Assembly (NCBI GenBank): GCA_900169235.1
Contig: FWCC01000399.1
Span: 62,001-126,000 of the forward strand
Source: Zarea fungicola
Lineage: Eukaryota; Ascomycota; Sordariomycetes; Hypocreales; Cordycipitaceae
DNA length: 64,000 nt
Direction of reading: 5' to 3'
Shown: piece by piece, positions 23,432 through 32,922 of the stretch
Position numbering within the stretch: the stretch's first letter is position 1
Layout: the number at the start of each line of letters is the position of its first letter
Translations under genes and position numbers: made by a program
Notes under the pieces: model-generated
What the model was told of the DNA's origin: nothing
What the model saw: only the letters and a program-made list of their open reading frames with translations
Databases searched by the model: none

Positions 23432-24303
23432 AACTGGACATTAATATCGGCGAATGCAGTTTCCAAGTGCAAGGAAAATAATATAGCGATGACTTTGGGG
23501 TGAAAAAAGGCTTCATGAAAGATAAAGTGTGTACGATCTACTCGAACAGGCTACCTTTCAATATGGCAATTTGATCAGTGCTGAGCCAGATCCCCTTTTG
23601 ATGAGCGGGGCCGCTTGGAAGAGTTAAATTGGATAAATATTAACTTAATTAAACCGTGCTCTTACAATCCATTTCTTAGCGGCGAGAAGTCAACAACGCC
23701 AGGCCGAGACGTCCTACTATGACTGAGTAGGCCGGGAAACAGTCAGCAGCTCCATCCCAGCTACTGAATAAGCACCCAGACAGTAACATTTTGACTAATC
23801 ATTCTTACTCTAAGGGGATGCGAGACATCATTGCAAGAATTCTACGCTAATTTAACTAAGGAAGTCGATGTCGTAGTAAAGTTACTTATAAAAGATATTT
23901 TTTTCTATATTCTCCGATAAATACCTAAAGTAGCTGGAGAAATACGCCAGTATGACATGCGTAATATCATCACTTTTACGCTTTCACATACAGGTAGACC
24001 ACTAATCCATTTACATGATTTGATTTAATATGGGTTTCATTTGCATGATTCGCAAGCTGTCTAGCCTTGGCTAAAGGCACGCGGAGGTTAAAAGATACAC
24101 GGCGTCGTGCACATATAAGGCGCATTTAAATTCAATTGACGCGTTCCAACAAATACTAGCAGAAATGAATTCTAAACATGTAAACATTGAAGCTACACCA
24201 TATATTGTCTCGTGAAAAAGCATGACTGCGCAACTGTCGCGACATGGCGGAAAGATAAAGCTATCAAACTACCCCATCAATGGAAATCATGAGTAAACAG
24301 CCC
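23432..24303. other. promoter region of the MFS transporter
   Basis: 870-nt AT-rich gap between the MFS start and the 3' end of the hydrolase gene, both on the minus strand. A GACGTC palindrome lies near 23708. No coding signature is seen. Confidence 0.5.
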
Positions 24304-25254
24304 TCAAAGTATGCTCTTTAGAAATTTAGCTTGCATATCTGCCAACTCATCATAGTCTTCGCCACTAAGAACATCCAGATGGCCTTTGCCTTTGGCCACG
24401 TGGGCCGCTTTGGGTTCAGGGAACCCGTCAAACAACTCTTGCTGCTTGTCAGCCGGGGAAATGGTATCATTTTCCGGGATAATCATAAAGACTCTCGTCT
24501 TTGAAAGGTACTTCATGACCTCGAATGGCTGCCACGCCATCATCTTGTAGTAGCTCTGCAACGTTGTCCGGTTCTCATAGTTGGGTGCGCCCCTAAACTT
24601 TGCATTCACCATGTAGTCGTACTCCATTTTGTCGGCACCAATGCCCATGCCCGCGGGGTTCCGCCCATCCTCCGTCAGGACAGAGATGGTGATGGGAGGG
24701 TTGCCGACCATCTGTGACTCTCGATCCTGCATGCTTCGCGCGAGAACCTTGGGGAGCATCTCTGGTACGGGCTGCATGCCCGTCAGGGGGCACACGGCGA
24801 TGCAGCACTTGGCTCGCTTGTCCAACGCAGCCGCGTTAAGAGCAACAAGGCCTGAGAACGACATGCCCCAGAATGAAATATTATTCGAGTCAACAATAGA
24901 CTGCGTCTTGAGGAATGTGAGAGCATCGGAGTAGTCGGAGACTTGGCCGAGAGGATCTATGTTATTGCGGGGGAGGCCTTCGCTCTCTCCCAGAGTGCGA
25001 GGGTCGTAAACTAATGCAGTTACATTGGAACGCTGGAACGACTCGGCTACTTGTGAGACAAACATCTCTTTGACACAGTTGAACTACATCGCGTCAGTAT
25101 AATGGGCAATGATCGGTGAAAGGATATTTACCCCAGGCGTGATGATGACGGCCGGGCCGTGAACTTGGGCCGGAAACAGCCATCCTCGAATTTTGAGGCC
25201 ATCAATTGTTGGAAACTCGACATTTTGACGAGTTGCAAACTCTCGAGCAGGCAT
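24304..25254 (-). CDS. alpha/beta-hydrolase of the polyketide transferase/thiohydrolase type
   Basis: Two exons, 25254-25132 and 25083-24304, with a 48-nt intron, give 300 residues. The fold reads from the oxyanion region (VIITPGFNCVKEM) through YDPRTLGESEGLPRN to the nucleophile elbow GMSFSG (Ser116), Asp247 (PENDTISP) and His276 (GKGHLDV), a complete catalytic triad. The length and the motifs match the family that includes the fumagillin polyketide transferase, as I recall it; some relatives cut the thioester of a fungal HR-PKS. Next to a PKS with no release domain, chain release or transfer to an alcohol is the most economical role, but that is an inference. An intact triad argues against a purely structural role. 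Confidence 0.85.
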
Positions 25255-26240
25255 TATGAAGGATAGAGGAGGATTTTTCTCTATAAGTGGGAAGAGGGTA
25301 TGGAGATGTTGATGTGCGAGGAATTATGATAAACTAATTTGTATTTCTGGAATTTTAAAGTCTGGCATGCCACTTTGACCGATGCATTTCTATCTTAAAC
25401 TTTTGTACAGGAAGCAAGTCATCTTCTTACATCTGTATCAAACTTCTCTACTAAGCAGCTCTGGCTCCGGATTAAGATATGGTGCAGTGCGAACCATTAC
25501 TGTTTTGTCGTACTAGTTTGTTTAAAGACCAGTTTTATTCAATAACCTTAATACGAAACTAACTACTAGAGGACGGGATAGCACTGGAACTCGACTGCCG
25601 TTTCATTTGTTGGTTATTGCATTAGAAACACCCCGTTTCGTAAGCAGTTTTGATGCTCCATGGCGGATCTTTCGCGCTTACTGTGCATAGGGTTCGATGT
25701 GGTAAGCATCAGGACTCCTGCGCGGACGCTAGAACAGTAAAGAGATACTTGATCTTCTATAGACTTCAGGATAAAAAGTCACAGAATTTGAAATTTAAGG
25801 GTAACATGCGCTAGACTCTCCTTAATTTTTATTTAATTCGTTACATCTTCTTGTTTTTGTGGACTTTTGGGGTTACCGGCCATAGCACCCTGTCGCATTG
25901 ACCGACTTTAGCTTACCACATCAAGAGGCAGTGTGCGCGCAACACAATCAGGGAGTAATAAATACTATTAATAAAATTTATTATTTGTTCACCGTCACGT
26001 CAGAGTGGAGTTACTAGAGCCTATCACAGAAGATCTGCGACCAGTAATCCACAAACCCTGACGCAGAGGTTTCTTCCCCGACAAACTATAAACTAAAGTG
26101 GGATGATTCGTCAAATTACGTATGATGGAATATCTTATGCCAGTGAATAGTGAGAGATAAGGCCAAGGATTAATAAAAATGCTGATTCCAGGCAAAACTA
26201 GCATTTTGTTCTGCTGGCCGTCTCCTGCGTTATTCTTAAT
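25255..26240. other. divergent promoter region between hydrolase and second P450
   Basis: 986-nt AT-rich gap serving the hydrolase (-) and the P450 (+). It contains the octamer TCACGTCA at 25995-26002, identical to the one upstream of the bZIP gene. No coding signature is seen. Confidence 0.55.
25995..26002. promoter_or_regulatory. TCACGTCA, candidate bZIP site
   Basis: Same octamer as at 7311-7318, about 240 nt before the second P450 and about 740 nt before the hydrolase. Binding by the cluster bZIP protein is inferred. Confidence 0.45.
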
Positions 26241-28075
26241 ATGCTAACTGTACTGTCCCTGGCTAGCGGGTTTCTGATCCATGTCTCTGTGTTCAAACAT
26301 GGAGAGTGGGATACCAGCTCACCTGCAATTGTCCTCTGTTATCTTGGTGCTGGACTTGGAGGAGCTTTGTGGCTGACCTCAAGAAGCTTGGCCGCAACGA
26401 GCGGCGGGCTGAACATTACACCTACTGAGTATCTCCTGCTTGTCACAACTCATATTGTGGGATTATTCCTCAGCATTGCCATCTATCGGGTTTACCTCCA
26501 CCGTCTGTCTGAGTTTCGGGGACCATTCATTGCGCGACTTTCCAATTTCTATCTTACTTGGCTGTCTGCCAAAAAGCTTCAACTCCATGAGGAAATAGAC
26601 GTTTTGCATTCGCGATATGGAGACTATGTTAGGACAGGTGACGTTTCCCCAATCTTTCAGTCATGCATCAACTGACGCCGTCTAGGCCCACGAGAGCTTT
26701 CCATAATTGACCCTCAGTGCGTGCAAGCAATCTACGGAACGCAGACCAAATGCATAAAGGGACCGCTATACACTCTGTTAGATCCGCGAACAAATCTCTC
26801 CTCGACGAGGAATAAAACGGAGCATGGCAAAAGACGCCGGGCATGGGATCGTGGCTTCAGCACAACAGGTACGAGAGCCCACAGAATAGTGATGAATGTG
26901 GCTGACGATATGCACAGCGTTGCACACCTACGAGCCGATAGTTAAGGAATTGACTGAAGATCTGATGAACGTTATTGACGAATTGTCGGGAAGCCCAATC
27001 AACATTTCGGAATGGGTGGACAAGTATACGTTTGAAGTCATGGGTCAATTAACATTCGGAAAGCCGTTTAACATGCTGAAAGAGCGCAAGGAAGCCTACT
27101 TCCTGCAGGTCATTCGACAGGACATGAACGCCATCGGGTATCTGATCAACCTGCCTTGGCTGTCGTACCTGTTTATGAGAATTCCGGGGCTCAACCAGAA
27201 CCACTTGAATTTTTGGAAGTGGATAGAGAATGAATTTGCGCAGAGAATCGCGGTAAGTGGCTTTTCCCATCCTTGACTTGTGATTTGTGGCTGACGTCGG
27301 CAAAGAGAGGTCAAGGACGACCAGATGTTTTCAACTGGCTCCATCAAGCATACTTGCAAGGACCACAGACGAAATCGGATACTCTGAAACTCTATGGCGA
27401 CGGATACTTGGTGATTGTTGCCGGCAGCGATACTACTGCGTCAACAATTACTCATCTGCTATTCTATCTTGCCTTCAACAAGTCTCCGACTCAGAGGCTT
27501 CAAGCACAGTTGGATGAGTTGGATGAGCTGAAAGATGAGAATCTTCGAAATGTTGAGCTGCTAGATGCCTGCATAAATGAAACCCTCCGGCTGTGCCCGG
27601 CCGTCCCGACTGGAGTGCAGCGAGAAACACCAGAAGAAGGAATCCACATCGGCGAACGATACATCCCAGGACGCACGATAGTCAAAGTCCCCATGTATAC
27701 GCTATTCCGAGGTAAGCTCTTCATTTTCACACAGACGGCTCTTCATGCCTGAATAACATTTTTTGTCTCGAAGACCCGCGTTCATTTGAACAACCAAACG
27801 AGTTTATCCCAGAGCGCTTCACAACCCGCCCGGGGCTTATAAAAGACAAGTCCGTCTTCATTCCTTTTCTCACCGGCTCGTATGCATGCGTTGGGCGGCG
27901 GCTTGCGCTTATGGAAGTCCGGCGTGCCGTCGCCACCATTCTTCGTAGATATGATATTGCGCCTGGGCCGAATCAGACAAGGGAGGACTTTCTCGGTGGT
28001 AAAATTGATGCGTTTACCCTCGTGGCCGCGCCTCTGACTCTGAGGTTTACGCGGCGAGAGAAAGCTGTTTCATAG
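26241..28075 (+). CDS. cytochrome P450 with a three-segment hydrophobic N-terminus
   Basis: Five exons, 26241-26637, 26686-26868, 26918-27252, 27306-27711 and 27774-28075, give 540 residues. The N-terminal 90 residues hold about three hydrophobic segments before the catalytic part, a layout I associate with P450s related to fungal tryprostatin-type hydroxylases. The I-helix is VAGSDTTAST, the ExxR motif is ETLR (residues about 374-377) and the haem loop is FLTGSYACVG with Cys479; Tyr replaces the usual Arg two residues before the Cys, as is common in this branch. All intron phases agree and the introns are 48-62 nt. It is the last gene of the cluster on this side and is divergent from the release hydrolase. 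Role: oxidation of the polyketide, inferred from position. Confidence 0.9.
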
Positions 28076-28388
28076 TGAGCAATTCACGTGTGGCTGAAAG
28101 ACTCGCTGCCGAAAGACAGCTAGACACAGTTTTCGATGGATTAATAAACGCGGTAAAGCTCCTTTAGATTTAGCACATATTCGAGTATAGTATTCTAGAA
28201 TGAGCATTGTTACATATGCCCTCGCCTTTGTGATGAGTCAATATCAATATCGGATATACTATATAATTTCACGCAAGTATTAAAATGGTCATTTGATCAG
28301 GGTCATTGTAGATAAGATGAATAACGCTAACAAGCGTATGCGATAAAATCCGCTGCAATACATGTTCAATGCACATCAAGGAAGAGCA
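28076..28388. other. convergent intergenic region at the right edge of the polyketide cluster
   Basis: 3' flanks of the second P450 (+) and the DUF2235 gene (-). AT-rich, nothing recognised. Confidence 0.5.
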
Positions 28389-29964
28389 CTACTCGTGTCC
28401 TGGTTGTGCAACAGAAATCCCAAGCAAGTGAGCTTCACGAGGAGTAAGAACTTCTTCGCGGAGAACCCCAGAATCGCTAGGAGTGGTCAATGGCTGCGAC
28501 TGATTCCTCTTCCACACAAAATTGTCACTCTGCCGTTCAAGACCATGTCCTGGCACCACTTCTTGACCATGGGAACTGCCATAGCCACGCAGACGGGCTG
28601 TGACATGCACAGTTTCGTTTGTGCGTTTGCCCTGCGTGGGAGAGCTGTTTGGTATGCGTGTACTACGACCCATAAGCCGCCAGAGGCCCTTGACCGGATC
28701 CCGGATAGGGTCAACCCAGACAGGGTGACTGGATGTGTGATTCGAGATGGGCAAGTCAGCGCCCATGCGCGGGAAGCGAATAGCCAGCTTCGCTTCATCA
28801 AAGACGATGCCAGCATAGTGTTCAAGATTGGCGATAGACCATGCGAGAACAATGTCGTTGATGCAACCAGTCTCGTCGTCATGGGCGACGTCGCTGTGGC
28901 TGCCAAGGAACCAGGGCTGCTTCAGAATTTGCGCAGACGCTTCATCAATGTACATGAGCGTCGGCTGGAAGGGGCTTCTTGACTCGTGTAAGGCGAGTAC
29001 ATGGAGCAGCACTTGGACATCTGGAGGAGAAATAAACCGCCGTCAGTAGGCGATGGGCTCGTGTGGTTGATATGATGAATCACGTACTTGATGCCGCATT
29101 TGTTTCCATGAATTGCTGCTTCTTAATGAGAGACGGCAGTACCTTGAGGAACCCGAAAATTCCCGTTTGGGGAATACCAAGAGCCCCAACCGTATCGATG
29201 CAGAGAACTTGTGCTCAAAGTAAGCATAGCGATTAACATGCGGGAAAAGTAGCAGGTGAAAAGCTGGAGGCTGGTCATGGCGATAACAAACTCGGGTGTG
29301 GAAATCTGGGTTAGGTCATGACATACGAGTTTTAATCTCGACATGGATACCTGCAATGGCAGCATTTAAAATTAGTCTCCGGTTAATTGAATCCGAGTCG
29401 TCATGTCTTACAGTTGTACTTTTTCCTCAAATGACTGGCGGCGTCTCGCTTCAGAAATTTGCCCGAGGTATACTCGTCGTACAGATCATGAAGTATGTGT
29501 CGATCGCCATCTTTGGGCAGGCCAACGCGATCGAGGAATCCGATGAAACTGCGGCCAGTGTATGATCCTGCATTAGAGCGTCAGGTCAGCTGGTGTAAAT
29601 GCACAAGCAAAAGCCGTGCATACCACGACTGTAGCCTATGACAACAACAATGTCTCCAGGTCGATAGTTTGTAGCCAGATCGCTTATGGCATCAATAATG
29701 GTGGAAACAATCTCTCTAGTAGCGAGACCACCTACCCATCAGGTTAGCAAATGGTGCGTGTAAGGGAGCAGGCAGCGGTGGGCAAATACCGCCAATGTAC
29801 TTTTCGATCAATCTATTGCGCGCTCCAACACCGGAATAATACTGGATTTCAATGTCTTCCCTCCTATCAATATAGTCAATAATAGCAGCCAGTAAGGTGT
29901 TTTTGTGTTTTGCGTTCCGATCAGCCCAGGTCCCATCAAAACAATAAAGTCGATATCGTGGCAT
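28389..29964 (-). CDS. DUF2235 (Tle1-like phospholipase fold) hydrolase
   Basis: Six exons, 29964-29790, 29731-29624, 29567-29412, 29350-29327, 29207-29088 and 29020-28389, give about 404 residues. The family signatures appear in order: YRLYCFDGTW at the N-terminus, SGVGARNRLIEKYIGGG, the nucleophile GYSRGSYTGR (Ser93, split by an intron after the Arg codon), DTVGALGIP, and LALHESRSPFQP followed by WFLGSHSDVAHDD. Exon 4 is only 24 nt. The acceptor of exon 5 is uncertain by 6 nt (29207 or 29213), which changes two residues. The family hydrolyses phospholipids in bacterial type VI effectors; the fungal members have no assigned role that I know. There is no signal peptide, so it should be cytosolic. 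The GTG at 29994 in the same frame is not a credible start. Confidence 0.82.
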
Positions 29965-30385
29965 CGCACTGTCGCAGTCAACCGTTTTGTACACAATTGT
30001 GTGGTCTGGGGATCGGTCGCAGTTAAGCTTCCGGCTTTCTACACAATTGTGGACAGGATCTGTCGAAGTTGTGCGAGTTTGAAAGTGCGACAGGCAGCGG
30101 GGGGTCCAGGCACTACCCTTATGGCCTGTGGAGCCTGTTCTGACTCACCTACCCAGGCCCGATCAGCGCACTAGGTCACGTGTGGCGCTCGCACTTGCAG
30201 TCGTCGCATTAGTGCGACAACCGGGGACACAGTGCGATCATAACAAACCCAAGCCCTCTAACCATTTATCAATAGTTGTCACAGTGTGGCAGCATCCAAC
30301 ACATCTACCAAACCAAAAGTATACTCACTTCTTGCCGGGGCTGTCTTTATGCTCGCGGCACCAACATCGCCGTGGCGTGCTCGCT
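29965..30385. promoter_or_regulatory. divergent promoter with repeated GTCGCAGT and ACACAATTGT elements
   Basis: Between the DUF2235 gene (-) and a zinc-finger gene (+). GTCGCAGT(C/T)AA at about 29971 is followed by ACACAATTGT at 29991; the same pair recurs at about 30016 and 30041. ACAATTGT is a palindrome. Further GTGCGAC/GTCGCA words occur up to about 30237. The paired order suggests a duplicated control element shared by both genes. Confidence 0.5.
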
Positions 30386-31818
30386 ATGAGTGAGTCTCAG
30401 CCTGAGCAGACTATCCCAAGGAAGCCGGCCCGTTCTCTACAATTCTATAAGTGCAGGTATTGCAGAAATGACAAGAAAAAGGTATTCAATTTTATTCGGC
30501 ATTACGATGCTCATTCCCTTCTAACTGAAGGTAGTGTCTTCCTGCAGACCGCTGCCACCCCCAAAAGTGCCAACGTTGTTTGGCAAAGGGACTGCCCTGC
30601 TCGGAACCTCTCAGAAGCGACAATAGCAAACGGGAAGGTAGTCCTGGAGCTATCGAGCATCCGGTATGGGCTCCTCATCCCCCACAGAGGGATCCCAGTT
30701 TGGATCAGACGGTTGGTGGCCGTCTCGAAGCCGCCAAAAAGGGCATTTCAGTGCCACAGAACACGAAACACGATGAGAGCTCGAGCTCAGGCGCTATTGG
30801 GCAGCCTGTCACTGTAAAGACGCCAGTTGCTGCAACGACTGAGCAGTCATCGGCTACTGACGCGGGATCCTCGTCAAAATCCAGAGGAAATTCTTTGAAA
30901 AGTAGCGCTTCCTCTCAGTCTGGCGCCAGCAAGCGCAGAAGGACAGTTGAAACCGAGGAGGGCGGTGCGGGCGCCGACGAGCATACTCGCATCCTGTTTG
31001 CTTGCCCCTTTTACAAATTCGATCCCATCAAGTATTTTCGTTGTTTCAGAAAGTATGAATTGCGTCGATATTCTGATGTGAGGCAGCATATCTTGCGAAA
31101 CCATACGCTAGGGGACATGTATTGCGCTAATTGCTGGGCAACCTTCAGTAAAGAGAAGTTTGCAGAATTTGAAACACATACAAGTGCAATGGACTGCCAA
31201 AGACAACTAAGGCCAGAAACCCTATTTCCTCGCGAAGCAGCTGCGTTGACCCGCCTTGAGTTTGGCAGGGGTGATGACGACGAATCGAAATGGTACAGTA
31301 CATGGGAATTACTCTTCCCTGAACACCCCCGTCCAGATTCTACACACGTCAAACCCGATGCTTCGGAGTTATTGACTCTTCTTAACCCATCTCGGACGGC
31401 ACTGCTTCAGAGTTTACCCGCTATTCTACTGTCAACGGGCGGCGTATTAAGCCCCGCCAATACAGAATTTATAACTAGGAGCATACATGACATCTATGCT
31501 AGCAACCTCCAGTCGACTACCACCAGGCACCGCTTACAGTCTCAAATCCATGAGTTCCAAACTAATCGAGCTCCTCTTGCGGGTAACAGTCACGGAGATG
31601 GTGAACCCAATGGACCAGATTACACTTCTGATTGCAGTGAGCAGTTACTTGTCCCGTCGTGGTTGGACGAAACAAGAAATCAAACTAGTCCAGCTCCTAT
31701 TTGGGGCAATAGTCATGGGGAGGGGGAACCCAATGAATTAGAGCAGACGGCTGATGCCTTGGAGTTATTCATCTCGGCCGGGATGAAGCACCCAGGGAAA
31801 TCTACCAGTCACATATGA
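30386..31818 (+). CDS. zinc-finger protein with a Zn2Cys6-like cluster and a second Cys/His-rich region
   Basis: Two exons, 30386-30481 and 30535-31818, with a 53-nt intron (GTATTC...GGTAG), give 459 residues. Splicing makes YKCRYCRNDKKKCLPADR...CQRCLAKGLPC, that is C23-x2-C26-x6-C33-x10-C44-x2-C47-x6-C54, which matches Zn(II)2Cys6 spacing. Cys33 is the first codon of exon 2. A Ser-rich linker with KRRR follows. Residues about 187-253 form a second Cys/His-rich unit (FACPFYKFDPIKYF, then RQHILRNH, YCANC and a final Cys) that looks like degenerate C2H2 fingers. The C-terminus has a 41-residue tandem duplication around GNSHGDGEPN/GNSHGEGEPN. Probably nuclear and DNA-binding; no target is known. 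It is divergent from the DUF2235 gene. Confidence 0.75.
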
Positions 31819-31996
31819 CAGCAATGGTATTTTAGTTCGGGGGTTGATCCTTTTAAGAATTGAAATTCCTTGAAACATTGTATTATCACGTCAACGAGGC
31901 AACTCCATGGGTTTGAGCAGATTAATTCCACAGCTTCTCAAGCAATACACTATTATAGCAAGTTTATTTATGCGTTTTTGCACATGATTAAACTTT

Positions 31997-32545
31997 TTAA
32001 TGCTTCGATTTGGCATCTACAAGAGATTGATCAAACGCCGGATGAAACCGCACCTCTCCCTTCGGACACGCCCCCCCATCCAGCACGCGGCTCATAAAGT
32101 ACTCTGGCGGCGGCGCGTCGTCCCCCGCGAGGGTGAGCCCCCGACCGGCCTCGAACCCGAACCGGTTATACAGCTTCGGGCTGCCCAGGAGGACGCAGCC
32201 CTGCACCCCGTCCAGCGCCGCTATCCTGGCGACGCCCTCCTCGATGAGACGCCGGCCGATGCCCTGGCCCTGATGCGCCGGCGCGACAGATATGGGCCCG
32301 AGAGCCAGCCAGGTCTTTTCGGGAGGTGGTGCGATGGTGACGGGGGAAAAGGCGACGTGCCCGATGATGGTGCTTGGGTGGGCATCATCATCGACGGCGA
32401 CGAGGGAGAGGGTGAGGGCCGAGGCGGCGCGGAGGGCGGTCACAATGTCGGCCTCGCGGGCGGTGGAGTTGGCAAAGGCGGCTTCGGTGAGGGCGTGGAT
32501 TTGGGTGTAGTCGGCTGGTGATTCCTCGCGGATAATGACGGCCAT
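31997..32545 (-). CDS. GNAT-family N-acetyltransferase, YhbS-like
   Basis: Single exon of 182 residues. The acetyl-CoA binding motif is VAPAHQGQGIGRRLIEEG (about residues 92-109), preceded by the substrate-side strand LALGPISV and followed by GCVLLGSPKLYNRFGF, a run typical of bacterial YhbS-type acetyltransferases. It should transfer acetyl from acetyl-CoA to an amine; the substrate is unknown. The coding sequence is much richer in GC than the flanks and has no intron. These traits allow for an origin by transfer from bacteria, although GC-rich genes also occur nearby in this window. It is convergent with the zinc-finger gene, 178 nt away. Confidence 0.87.
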   Translation of the reverse strand: MAVIIREESPADYTQIHALTEAAFANSTAREADIVTALRAASALTLSLVAVDDDAHPSTIIGHVAFSPVTIAPPPEKTWLALGPISVAPAHQGQGIGRRLIEEGVARIAALDGVQGCVLLGSPKLYNRFGFEAGRGLTLAGDDAPPPEYFMSRVLDGGACPKGEVRFHPAFDQSLVDAKSKH

Positions 32546-32873
32546 TTTTAAGTGTACTGCATTTGAGAGTAGTAAATATGATGTATGTTGGTCCCGTAGC
32601 TTGAGGACAGCGTGAATGTTGTCGGCTCTAATGTTGAAGAGACCTGGGGCTGCTCAAAGGTGAAGTGTCGTGGGATGAGTCACAGCTGAAATGATTCGCG
32701 CCACAATGGTGTAGTATGCGCAAAAAAGGTCGCAAGTCACGCTCTTTCTTTGTATATTGTTTTAATTTGCCGTGCATCATTTTATAGAGTTGTGGCAATT
32801 TTGTGCGAGTGTTGCGGGAGTTGAACTTGATTGAGGCTAGTTACCCTATATGGATCATGGGAAACGGCATTTT

Positions 32874-32922
32874 TATTTTTATTTTTATTTGTTTTAATTT
32901 AATTTAATTTAATTTAATTTAC
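32874..32922. repeat. (TTTTA)n / (TTTAA)n pentamer repeats
   Basis: Three TTTTA-type units followed after TTTGTTTTAA by about five TTTAA-type units. Non-coding, upstream of the GNAT gene. Confidence 0.85.

Noticed and set aside
1..28075. Naming the product as brefeldin-like or fumagillin-like
   Set aside because: The release hydrolase and HR-PKS logic are shared by many pathways; no gene here is specific enough to name a product.
28362..28982. Plus-strand frame of 206 codons
   Set aside because: Antisense to the last exon of the DUF2235 gene, which carries the family motifs.
29965..29994. GTG start for the DUF2235 gene
   Set aside because: Nuclear fungal genes rarely start at GTG, and an ATG at 29964 sits exactly before the conserved first strand.
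30128..30385. Upstream extension of the zinc-finger gene
   Set aside because: The frame is open but has no ATG in a good context and overlaps the repeated promoter words; the ATG at 30386 begins the zinc cluster region.
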